Assembly: GCA_963931865.1 (NCBI GenBank)
Contig: OZ007516.1
Location: 4,685,897 to 4,749,896 of the forward strand
DNA: 64,000 nucleotides
Direction: 5' to 3'
Source: Axinella damicornis
Lineage: Eukaryota > Porifera > Demospongiae > Axinellida > Axinellidae
Shown here: piece after piece, positions 35,901-46,200 of the stretch
Position numbering within the stretch: the stretch's first letter is position 1
Layout: each line of letters starts with the position of its first letter
Translations under genes and position numbers: made by a program
The notes under the pieces: model-generated
Databases searched by the model: none
Told to the model about the DNA's origin: nothing
What the model saw: only the letters and a program-made list of their open reading frames with translations

Positions 35901-36376
35901 GTTGTAGAGTGGCAAGCGACTCTCTGCCTGAAAGCACATGACTACTACTGCTACAGTGTTTGAGCATAACGGGCAAATTCTTGAGCATAACGGACAAATT
36001 CTTGAGTGTATAATTGGGACATTTCTCGAGCATCCATATATGTTCAGCAATGCTCTAAACAGCTAATTTAGGTATGCTTGCCTAATTGGCACAATCCTAG
36101 ATGTGGCCCTGAAAGTATTGGAGAGGGTCTGACTAGCTTGTGGCCCTGAAAGTATTGGAGAGGGTCTGACTAGTTTGTGGCCCTGAAAGTATTGGAGAGG
36201 GTCTGTGGTGCACATTGCTAACATTCATCATTCTCACTCCACAGGAGTCGGAGAGGAGTGACGTATACACAGTGTACACAAGAATGCCGTTCAACCTACC
36301 ATTTGTAGACATACTGGGCAACAAACCTAGCCAGGATGGCGTAGCAATCCAGCTTGGCGAAGTCTGCTTTGCCTGA
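14576..36376 (+). CDS. Fibrillar collagen alpha chain (42 coding exons, complete)
   Basis: Encodes a secreted 1274-aa procollagen that should trimerise through its C-propeptide, form a triple helix and assemble into extracellular fibrils. Architecture: signal peptide (exon 1), a very short N-propeptide with five Gly-X-Y triplets (exon 2), a continuous triple-helical domain of about 1017 residues (end of exon 3 to the start of exon 39; vertebrate fibrillar chains have about 1014), a C-telopeptide, and a COLFI domain ending GEVCFA. Coding length 3825 nt; all junctions are GT..AG and the frame stays open. Most helix exons are 54 bp or a 54-related size (45, 90, 99, 108, 144, 162, 216) and start with a whole Gly codon, the classic fibrillar-collagen pattern. 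Exon pairs 10/11 and 13/14 split a Gly codon. There is no TSPN or VWC module. The gene resembles sponge fibrillar collagens. Exon coordinates are given in the four sub-entries that follow. Confidence 0.97.
15573..15618. repeat. (TC)n microsatellite
   Basis: About 23 TC units in collagen intron 3. Confidence 0.9.
17210..17990. repeat. Probable non-autonomous element in collagen intron 9
   Basis: Unlike the rest of the intron, this stretch is GC-richer and contains repeated and inverted AATTGCACG/CGTGCAATT boxes near both sides (about 17263-17330 and 17870-17955). I see no coding homology and could not fix the termini. Confidence 0.4.
18484..18840. repeat. CA-rich minisatellite in collagen intron 10
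   Basis: Higher-order tandem array built from ACACACCCATCCACATACAC and CCCATCATGCACACACATCC blocks, ending about 20 bp before exon 11. Its open frames in all registers are low-complexity artefacts. Confidence 0.92.
19449..19487. repeat. (GA)n microsatellite
   Basis: GA-type tract in collagen intron 11. Confidence 0.9.
21211..21296. repeat. (CA)n microsatellite forming the 3' splice site of collagen exon 16
   Basis: About 42 CA units run directly into ACACAG followed by GGTTCACTT, the first codons of exon 16, so the repeat itself supplies the acceptor and its upstream tract. Confidence 0.92.
22502..22557. repeat. Poly(dC) plus (CA)n tract in collagen intron 18
   Basis: About 33 C followed by roughly 12 CA units. 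The same compound structure is seen at 29702-29764. Confidence 0.9.
22933..23311. mobile_element. MITE-like element with AGAGGTCGAAAT termini (collagen intron 20)
   Basis: The left end CAGAGGTCGAAATAA is matched by the right end TAATTTCGACCTCTG. About 0.38 kb, AT-rich, no coding content. Confidence 0.6.
24242..24850. repeat. Foldback-like stretch in collagen intron 22
   Basis: Contains inverted blocks such as AAGGCGGAGGTGAAG (about 24518) and CTTCACCTCCGCCTTTT (about 24788), plus paired TGTACA-AAAGTTT motifs, with a locally higher CpG content. No reliable coding homology. Confidence 0.4.
25716..25816. repeat. 101-bp hairpin with TTAAGG/CCTTAA ends (collagen intron 23)
   Basis: Near-perfect inverted repeat with arms of about 44 bp (TTAAGGTGGCACATACTCC and complement) and a short GC-rich loop. 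It looks like a small foldback MITE. Confidence 0.85.
27798..28105. mobile_element. GAGCCTGAG-ended MITE-like element (collagen intron 27)
   Basis: Begins GGGGCGAGCCTGAGTGAGC and ends ACTCAGGCTCACCCCA, a terminal inverted repeat shared with the element at 4102-4808. Confidence 0.6.
29702..29764. repeat. Poly(dC) plus (CA)n forming the acceptor tract of collagen exon 31
   Basis: About 35 C followed by CA units that end in ACACAG directly before exon 31 (29765). Confidence 0.92.
30001..30210. repeat. 64-bp tandem repeat in collagen intron 31
   Basis: About 3.3 nearly identical copies starting at 30001, 30065 and 30129 (unit begins ATAGCAGCTGTGCAGGCAGT). Degenerate ATTCCAGCTG-containing copies continue to about 30500. 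Confidence 0.92.
32219..32285. repeat. C-rich homopolymer stretch and pyrimidine tract
   Basis: Nearly pure C from 32219 to 32285, followed by CT/C-rich sequence to about 32640 in collagen intron 35. Confidence 0.9.
32937..32966. repeat. Poly(dC) run
   Basis: About 30 consecutive C in collagen intron 36. Confidence 0.9.
33963..34104. repeat. Polypyrimidine minisatellite before collagen exon 38
   Basis: Repeats of CTCCCCTCCCCTTCTCTC leading straight into the acceptor TTTTCCAG of exon 38. Purine-rich on the other strand. Confidence 0.9.
34941..36376 (+). other. Collagen exons 39-42: C-telopeptide and COLFI C-propeptide
   Basis: Exons: 39 34941-35082, 40 35230-35351, 41 35502-35717, 42 36245-36376 (TGA 36374-36376). 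After the last triplet GPT comes a telopeptide with CQSC and Lys1088; SA-D (1089-1091) is a plausible BMP1/tolloid-type cleavage site. The COLFI body shows [41 protein letters not shown] and GEVCFA. Against the vertebrate pattern of eight Cys, the positions of Cys 1, 4, 5, 6, 7 and 8 are filled; Cys 2 is absent and Cys 3 is Ser. In the Ca-binding loop D, N and the last D remain, but Gln is Gly. For exon 40 an alternative acceptor at about 35185 would add 15 codons; the one chosen has the better tract and length. Confidence 0.92.
36103..36206. repeat. 37-bp tandem repeat in the last collagen intron
   Basis: Almost three copies of a unit beginning GTGGCCCTGAAAGTATTGGA at 36103, 36140 and 36177, about 40 bp before exon 42. 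Confidence 0.95.
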
Positions 36377-37250
36377 TAAACTGGTACTACAGGATCCAGA
36401 ATTATTAATAACCATCTTGGCTTTTAGTACTTGAGACTGCCACTGAATAGTCCTGTAGTATTATTTTGTATTTCTCACTCCAGTGTTCCGACCATTATGT
36501 ACGTAGGATGCATACAAACATTGTACACACATTGCAGCTATGTATGTGACAATATTATAACTAACACTCATGAACACTATATGTTCAGTATAATCTATAC
36601 TCAATAGCTGTGGTGACCCTATATGAAGTTTGTAGCAAAACACCAACAAAATATTTTTCTCCAATATAGCATAATTATGTCGTGTTTTAGAGGACGGCCC
36701 GCGTACTTGATAATTGAAACAAGCCTGTTCCTAGGCTCCCACCAAAAATTAATTTTGATGTTGGGAACCTGGAAACAACGATATTCAAGAATTCCATGAA
36801 ATGTGTGTAGCTCAAAAATTTACATAATTATTATTATGGAGTAATCAATTTGGTGAATTCTGGTTTGATTAAACCCTGTGCTATACCATTCCCCCCACTC
36901 TTCGATCTGAGCGGCAGCAAAAATCCGTCGATTCTGCCTGCATTAAGCTAGTATTTAATTCCCCATATGAATTCTTATGGGAGGTCGTGATGGAAGGCAT
37001 TGGTTGGTAAAGAGTTAATCAATCTGACAAAGTTTCCAAAGCTTTTGTTAACAACAACAAAACAATGTAGGATGACAACTGAAAGTACACAGTAAACATG
37101 TTCATGTAACTTGTGCATGTATGTAGATACCTACCTAGCAACAGTGAGTTTGCTTAATTCATTTGTCGAATTGAAACACACTACATATTATTACAAAGTG
37201 TCACTGCAAGTTAGTGGAGATGTTTTTCTTAGTTCATGATCCGCCTTTCA
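36377..37250. other. Intergenic region between convergent collagen and noggin-like gene A
   Basis: 3' flanks of both genes. No coding or RNA gene seen. No convincing AATAAA near either stop codon; ATTAAA occurs about 490 nt after the collagen stop. Confidence 0.5.
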
Positions 37251-40200
37251 CTAGGCAAACACAGCACTGCAGCCACAGTCGCAGTCACAAACTATTGGTA
37301 TCTGTACCTGTGTACACACGGGAGGGAGAGAGTGACTTTCACAATGTAACGACAATATCACAGCCAGGTTACACCCTACAGTAGATTTTATTTCCACATG
37401 CTTAGTTAGGTAAATCCCGTTGCACAAGTGGGCTTAAGTAATTGGTCTGTTTGTGTCTCTGTGCATGTGTGCATGTGTATGTATGTCAGCCATCAACCTT
37501 TTGGGCAGTTACACTGGATCAGGCCATCCTGGGAGTCGTGTTTCCACTCAAAATTATGAATTGGCCTAAAATTTCCCTACTAGCCCTGTGGCTGTTCAAC
37601 GAGTTGGGAGTCTGAAAGTACAGCAGTTGGACAGAGCTGTGCATGTATACGTAGAATAGTAATAGAGTGGCGAGGATATTAAGGTTACGGGATACTCGTG
37701 TGCGCGCTGTCCGAAATGTATAGGGAAATGCATACTTAAGCTCGCTAACCAAAAATCTCGAGTACGAAGAGCGTGAGCAACTTGATTCTGGCGGTGGAGG
37801 TGCGCTGTCACAAGATGCAGGGCATGACGGAAGCTTTTACGGATACGCTGTATAGCCGTGCAAAAACGAGCAGTTCAGTTCACCAAAAAGCCGTATTTAC
37901 CGCTTTTCTCGAGCGAGACAGCAGATAAGTTTGCCAAGGATTATGCTATCAAAAAAAGCTTCCGTCATGCCCTGCACCTTGTGACAGCGCACCTCCACCG
38001 CCAGAATCAAGTTGCTCACGCTCTTCGTACTCTCCTACCCCCCATGAAACGAACAGTGATTAATGCATGCACAACTGGTAGAAATGAGACCACCTCTCTC
38101 CACTCCCACAGCCCGAGGCCAAGTATAGTTTGATGTGGAAAAGAAATGCACCACTGCCCTAGCTGATCCTAATACTGAGCCAAGACGGCATGATGTAGCC
38201 TCGTTCCCAGGCCCCATCCGATTTTTCGTATGGGGCCTGGGAACGAGGCTAAGGCATGATGAGTACAATAGGATGGTTTTACCAGCAGTGAAGACAGAAC
38301 ATGACAGTAGCTGCTATAGAGAGTGATTAATAGGCATACACGCCTAGTCGTATGCTGCAGGAAGAAACATCTATTGTCATGTAAGAGTTACCTATCCAGG
38401 TTAACTTGGAGAGTGTTGGGTGCTTCTGCACGTTCCAACTTAGTGTCCCGCTAGCTCACTACAATATTTGCATAACATACAAGTGCATCTCAAAACCTGA
38501 TCAGCCCTGTATGGGAGTTCATGCATACGAAACTATAATACTGCAAGTACGTGTGAACCTACCCTCCTCCACCCACAGTCCCATCGCCATATTTTATTCA
38601 AGAAATTCCAGCAGCAGTCCCAGCGCAGAACTGTGATGTATGCAACCCGATCAGCCCTGTATGGGAGTTCATATACATCATATCACCACTGTTTTACAAA
38701 AATGTACTGTAGGTGCTCTTAATTGGTTGATCGCAACCTATTGGACGGACTATCAGGGTTGGATAGGCGTCCACCAAAAACAGTTCCACACAGGTAGATT
38801 TCATGTTGTGAGTTTGAGTTCTTCAATTCCCACGGTCTAGGTGCTACTTACCACAACTTATCAAGCACAGGACAAAGCCTCCACTGAGATCTATTTTTAG
38901 TACCTGCTATTTTTAGTTCTGCCCGTTTTGATGGTTAGCCACTGCTCTTCTTTCAGGGCTGTAGGAGTAGGTGTGGCAGGTGCAGTGGCTGCCGCACCAA
39001 ATACATGCAGTCTGGCTAGGTGTGGTATACAAGTTGTTGAAGCCTTGCAACTTCTTCCCATGATTGCACTACAAATGATCTCAGATGGTGTAAAATTCCT
39101 GGGGGCGCAAGCCCTCTAATTAGCCCACATGCTCAACAGCGTATAGATCGTTCAAATCTCCGCTGCCGGACCGACCGATAATTGCTTCCTATGGTCTGTC
39201 TTTGCTGCCGCAATGAAGATGACGTCATCATGTGCTCTTGCTATGAGGTAGTGGATGCAATCAGAGTCTGCTGAAGCATTTACGAGGTGAGAGTAAGACC
39301 TGAAGCCTTATTCTGAGAAGTGAATTTGGCCTTCCAATGAATTTCATGACCAGGAGCACAGGTGCCACTTGAGTATACTGATTCTACTGAAGAAACATCA
39401 ATCTCATAAAATAATGTAGCCATGCATGTTTTAAGGTAGTAAACATGGGTACCGCGATCTCCGAAACCAAGTTGATGGATAAATGGGCAGCATCAAAGCG
39501 TACACAAGTTTCAGCAATACTTTGCATCAAACTGCTCCCTCTGCTTGAAAATGCCCTAAAACTCAATTTTAAGGCCCTCTACGAAACTGAAAATTTGGAC
39601 CCTCTCCAAGGCCCCACCCACACTCTGACCCCATCATCAATACACACACAAAACAGGCCCAAAAACTACGGATGGATTTACCACCTGCTCTCCTCACTTG
39701 CAGGCTACAGCCCAAAACTCACTGCCACCCTCAAAAACAGAGGTTTGGCTACCCTAGGCTTTCAAAAAAAATTCCACGCACACCAACTAAAACCGACTCA
39801 AGCCAAGGCCAGTTTCCAAAAGGTCAACCTACCCCCTGCAAAACTAGGGATGCTTTTCCACGTTCACCTCTCGGTTACAGACTTTTGGCCACACATCTAC
39901 TCCCTCTCACCAGCCCAGTCCAGCTACCAAACCAGCCAAATTCGCCCTAACACGAAAATGGGCGGGGCCTGTAATGCCGAAAGGTCAACTCTCTAGAGTA
40001 CCTTGGCCAGGGAGCTGTCGGAGGCTGTTCACTTTCCAGGCTGTTCTTCGGCCACTTCAGCAGACCCACAAACATTCCTGCTCACTCCACCTAGCTATTC
40101 ACACTCAGATAGCCCATCGCTACATTCAACAAGCCAGAATAGCTCTTTACTTAAAAAAAAGAAAAAAAGAAAAAAAAAGAGTGTTCAAACAAATCTTCAA

Positions 40201-43200
40201 GGTACCGCACGGCCACATCAGAGTACCGATTTGAAACTCCAAAGGGCCGCTAGCCGCATCAAAGAGAGAAGCCCCCCTTGTTTATTCCGGTTGCCGCCAT
40301 GGGAAAACGTAAACAGATGAATAACTCTAAATAACCGTATGCGAGTGACGTCATCTCATTAATTATTCATGAGCAAAATTGCACGATTTCGCCGATGCCG
40401 TGCTTCCTACCTTAATGATACATCCCTACTGCAGTACACGGATACCGACTTGTAGGGGTATATCTCAGCTACTATTATATAGTTTGCAATAATCATAGAG
40501 ACCGTGGTACCGTTTGGAGTGAGCCTGCTGGCTGCATGCATACCTGATGTCATGTTCACAGGTAAGGGCTCTGGGGAGGGAACATGTTTGTCCACTGCAA
40601 CGTCCAGATGCATACCAGCGCGGGAAGAAGCTCATTGGGAGCAGGGACCACTCATTCATCTATCATGAATGGAAACAGTGTACATGCTCACATAATTATA
40701 CACCCAGAAACCTTGTAGGAATAGGTAAAGGCCCACTTAATCTTTCTGCCCATAGAAGTATGTCAGACTTCGATCATTCCCAGGCCTCATTCCCAGACCC
40801 ACGGAATCTTTGTTCCCAGGCCTCGTTTCCAGGCACAAAGCCTGGGAATGAGGTCTGGGAACGAGGCCGTGAAAAGAGGCCTTTGATGCTCTCAGTATCC
40901 CTTCACCCCTGACCCCGCCTACACTAGCTAGTGTCTCTTCCCTGTCATACACCATCTCACTTTCAACTTTGCAGGATGCACACGTTGTATAACAAACTTA
41001 CAACAAACAATGTTGCAAACACATGAGTGTGAAGCAAGCCTGACCCTAGTCTCGGCCCCAGACCCAAACCAACCCCAGCACGGAAGTGATCCGCACTGGG
41101 GTTGGTTTGGGTCTGGGGCCGAGACTAGCCTGACCCTAGTCTAGCTGCTAGACCCCCCTCTCTCTCCCTTGTAAACCTACCAAAGAACAGTTGCCCAACC
41201 CAAGTCGGTCTCTGAATAGTTCCGTGTAGAAACCAACACCGAAGCAATCAGGGATGTTACCTGCAACAGACTGATTAAACGTTGGAGTGCCAGGTTGTTC
41301 TGGTTGAAAAGTCAGAAGTTGTCCTGTATAGGGAATAAATTAACAGCAAACAAGATAGATCTACATACGGAACTTTATTCACTAATTTTCTTATTTTCTT
41401 ACTTGTAAGTTATTGCTGGTTATAGCAGTGCCGGCGCGAGCTATTTTGGAGTGGTACGGCCACTGGCGAAGGTAGTGAATAGAGGCGTGAAGTGCTGATC
41501 TGTTCGCGCGAAGCGCGGAAATTTTTTTCACCTTCATTTTTCAGTTGTCTGGAGGGTTGGTAGATAAGTACTTTATGAAGGAAAAGATCCGTTTACTATA
41601 TGGGTCTGTTTTATGTACATCAGGCCCCTTTACTATAATTATGGGTCTGTTTTATGTACTAACTATTAAGGGTCTGTTTTATGTACATGAGACCCCTATA
41701 CTATAAGGGTCTTTCTTATGTCAGCAGACCCCTATACTATATGGGTCTGTCTTATGTACTCTGCTCATCTAATTTGCAGGAACTTACCCATGCTTCACCC
41801 ATCTACATAAGAGAGACCCATTATATATGCTAGGTCTTGTGCTATATAATGGGTCCTTCTTACCGTATAGCGGGTTATTTTCGTGGGTGGAAATTTTCGT
41901 GAAATGCTGGATACGGTCGTCAGAATTAATTTCCGTGGTTCTAATTTTCGTGGCACCCATGTTCGCGCTATCGGCGCAGATGACGTAATATGAAAATTAG
42001 TACACGTGGCTTGATGGCTCGGAAGTACAGTTTCAATGACAAAGCGCTTCACTGTATAGCGTGAGTGCGATGCTACTTCGTCAGTAAAAGACGTGTGGAA
42101 GGCCCGGTGTTGGAGAAGAACTACCATGCTAACGCGAGAATGGCAACCGTATTGATCGCTGTGAGTTACTGGCCTCGTTTTTCGTCGCCGGGGTCCAGTC
42201 ACAACGCGAGGGACAGCTGGTGATATATAGAGGATCCTGTCAATCGAGGACACTGTCAGCGGGATGCAGTCACGCAGGTACAGCAACGAAGAGCCATACA
42301 GTGTACTTAAACGACGGCACCTAGCTACGTGTTGCACAGTGCGATTATGGGTTGAAAATTTTGTGGGTGGAAAATTTCGTGACTTGTCGATGGGTCACGA
42401 AAATAACGAAAATTGGCACCCCACGAAAATAACCCGCTATACGGTATGTACTTTGATTTCCTACCAATTATGCAGGGGCAACCCTTGCTACATAAGAGAG
42501 ACCCATTATATATGCTAGGTCTTGTACTATATAATGGGTCCTTCTTATGTACTTTGATTTCCAACCAATTATGCAGGGGCAGCCCTTGCTACATACCATT
42601 ACCATGTCACATTTCAGGAGCCCCACCCTTCAGCACACAGGAGCCCCACCCACTCATGCTAAGCCACAAGAGTATATAGCTAATTAAATTTTCATTGCTG
42701 CAGTCTTTTTCACCATACCAAACAAATGCATAGATTAGTCATAATCAAATTCATAGGCATCATCTGCATCAGGATCCGACACTGTATCTTCTGTTCCATC
42801 CTCAAAACGGGTGATCCATTTGCAGCTATTGTCTTGCCCTATTATCACCCCGGGGTACCTCTTCTTGTCATCAAACAGGACCTTGACCCTCCTTCCAAAG
42901 AATGAAGTGCATGGTAGTGGCTGTGGATTAGGTGCTAGTATAACGCAAGAAGGATTAGCAAACTTGTTAGGAAGATATTTCATACCAGGTCCTGCACGCT
43001 GCTTGCCTTTCCACAGTGGTTTGTGTTTTTGGCTGGGAGCAGTAAGGAAATGCGAATGTGTTTAAGCTTGAAATTTCCCCAACTTTGCATTCGATCATCA
43101 TTCACATTTCCTTCCTGTTCCCTGCCAAAAACACAAACCACTGCGGAAAGGCAGCAGCGTGCAGGAGCTGGTATAAACAAGTTTACTAAGCCAATTGCAT

Positions 43201-46200
43201 TATGCTAGTATACTAATCCATAGTCACTACTGAAACATCCAGTTCATTCTTTGGAAGGAGGGTCAAGGTCCTGTTTGATGACAAGAAGAGGTACCCCGGG
43301 GTGATAATAGGGTAAGATAATAGCTGCAAATGGATCACCCGTTTTGAGGATGGAACTGAAGATACAGTGCCGTGCAGAGATGACTATCGGAATTTGATTA
43401 TGACCATAGACTGCAGCAATGAAAATTTAATTAGCTATATACTCTTGTGGCCTAGAATGAGTGGGTGGCCCCCTTGTGTGCTGAGAGCATGAGTGGGTGG
43501 GACTCCTGTGTGCGAGAGCAAAAGTGGGTGGGGCTCCTGGTAAAATGAAATGTGACATGGTAATGGTATGTAGCAAGGGCTGCCCCTGCATAATTGGTAG
43601 GTAATCAAAGTACACAAGAAGGACCCATTATGTACCTAGCATATACAATGGGCCACTCTTATGTAGCAAGGGCTGCCACTGCATAATTGGTAGGTAATCA
43701 AAGTACATAATATATATAGTACAAGACCTAGCATATATAATGGGCCACTCTTATGTAGCAAGGGCTGCCCCTGGATAATTGGTAGGAATCAAAGTACATA
43801 AGAAGGACCCATTATATAGCACAAGACCTAGCATATATAATGGGTCTCTCTTTTGTAGCAAGGGCTGCCCCTGCATATTTGGTAGGTAATCAGAGTACAT
43901 AAGAAGGACCCATTATATAGCACAAGACCTAGCATATATAATGGGTCTCTCTTATGTAGCAAGGGTTGCCCCTGCATAATTGGTAGGAAATCAAAGTACA
44001 TAAGAAGGACCCATTATATAGCACAAGACCTAGCATATATAATGGGTCTCTCTTATGTAGATGGGTGGAGCATGGGTAAGTTCCTGCAAATTAGATGAGC
44101 AGAGTACATAAGACAGACCCATATAGTATAGGGGTCTGCTGACATAAGAATGACCCTTATAGTATAGGGGTCTCATGTACATAAAACAGACCCTTAATAG
44201 TTAGTACATAAAACAGACCCATATAGTAAAGGGGCCTGATGTACATAAAACAGACCCATATAGTAAACGGATCTTTTCCTTCATAAAGTACTTATCTACC
44301 AACCCGTTGTCTGGATGGGCTCTCGTGGCACCTTCGTGCTTTGCACTGCACTGTAACTGCTTTCCGCTTTCCATGTCATCCGCGACCGTCGAGGTGGAAT
44401 GGAGATGTCACGATAATGCGCGCTTTGCGCACATAACTTCTAGGATGCGGAAGGTATACCAGTAGCCCACGCCTACTAATTAGGGCGAGCGTGAGCGAGC
44501 CAGCCCCACATAGACGAGTTCGCTGCGAATTTGAGAAGACACGAACTATAAACAGTCTACTTCAACAATGCCACAGCGACTTGGATCTGGAGACTGTCTG
44601 ACTAAGACACATACCTCAACAAGAGACACGAGCTATGAACAGTCCACCAGAGGTAGCTACCTAGGCGACTAAAAAGTGGTACGGCCAAAACCGTACCGGC
44701 CATACCGGCCGCACCAGCCCTGTATAGTTGTCCATTCAGTCAGTCTGTATGTCTGTCTGTGTACATACATATGCAACGATCACTGCTCCATCTTGCATGC
44801 AGAATTTATATATTGTGTATCGTCAGAAAATTTGAAAATGCAAATACATAGCTAAATAAAATTAGTCCTACTCCAAAGGAGGAGGATTGAGATTGGTCAC
44901 TTTGTACCACATACTATAATGATCAGTAGCAGTGAAAAAACTATTGGTGAAAGTAGTTGACAGTCTTCGTTTGTACAAACTTCATTGTTAAACAATCCAG
45001 CTATGTTTCAATCCCGAAGGATCTTCTTCAGGCAAGCACAGGGAATCGATTTGTGGCCTGTGTAGTTTCTGTCAACGTTCTGCTTGTGACAGGATGGCTA
45101 TGCACTCTGTGAGATACTGCACGTGTAGGAAGCAAGGTAAGTAATTGCTCTTCATGGAGTTCTAATCTGAGCTAGCATATATGTACGTATAGACAAGGGT
45201 AAAAAACCTATCGAGATGTAGGGATAGCAGAGTGGCAAAAAGTAGGTAAACAAGGTAGGGATGATACCCAGTCCAGTATACAACCACACCCAACATTTCT
45301 TTTCACACACTCTACCGCAAGTGCTTGAGTGCACTCAAGCAGCTAAAGTCCCCGTCACAATAGAAGTACGTACATGAACTCCTACTTTTGGTGCTGAGAT
45401 GGGCTATATATACTTACTTGCATATTGTATACATGGCGATGGTTTTAATTTGGCGATTCTGAACCTAACCGCCAAATTAAACATTTGCCAATATTAAATG
45501 CAGACAAGGCATGAGTGAGGCACGGCAAGATCACCAAGACACAAGGTACCTTCATACCTAGATGAGACTCAGAAAGAACGCCACTGACTATATGAATACT
45601 AAGCCAAGTATACAAATGCCCAGTGCCTTTCTTTTTGGGGTGTAGACTGTCTGCAGGAGCGCATAAGCTGCCGAAGGCGGCGAAGGAGCATTGAACTCAG
45701 CATGCACACCCTAGCCGAAGTAATAGTCCTTCGCACGTCCCAAAATTTTACCTTATACGGCAAGAGGCTGTTACGTAGAAGTGTGAAACAAATTTTCATT
45801 CGTGCGGTACCGCAAAGGCCTTCCATGTAAGGTATAACTGTAAGGCGTGAGGGATTACAACATGTCTATACTAGTTCAACGCTCCTTCGCTGCCTTCGGC
45901 GGCTCATGTGCTCCTGGTGTCTGCTACAGCTCATTTCCATGCATGAGTTCTTCTGCGTAAACTCTCCCCATAATGTATTGATAAGTGGGCCACATAAGTG
46001 TACTTGATTCTCTGGGATAGTAGATAGGATGGAGGATGATCCCTAAGTATTGAGTCTACTGACTCTACGACATACAAGGTATGGCTTCCACTCTACTCTT
46101 TGTGTACATGTACTGGATATGCAAACTCACCACCAGATCCTACTGTAGTCGCAATGAGGTCACATGCCCTTGGAGCATTTGTATCTGGGCGAGTGGTAGC

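Larger units (their letters stand above)
41557..44300. mobile_element. ~2.75-kb palindromic element (noggin-like A intron 2)
   Basis: The left half from about 41557 is mirrored by the right half up to about 44300, with the centre near 43070. Both halves contain, in inverted order, short boxes of GGGTCTGTTTTATGTAC type, ~107-bp tandem units (TGCAGGGGCAGCCCTTGCTA and neighbours; more copies on the right, about 43560-44060), GGAGCCCCACCCACTC, and a Tudor-like ORF. The left half is interrupted by a later MITE (41861-42446). No transposase is visible. It looks like a foldback transposon or an inverted duplication of one. Confidence 0.8.
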
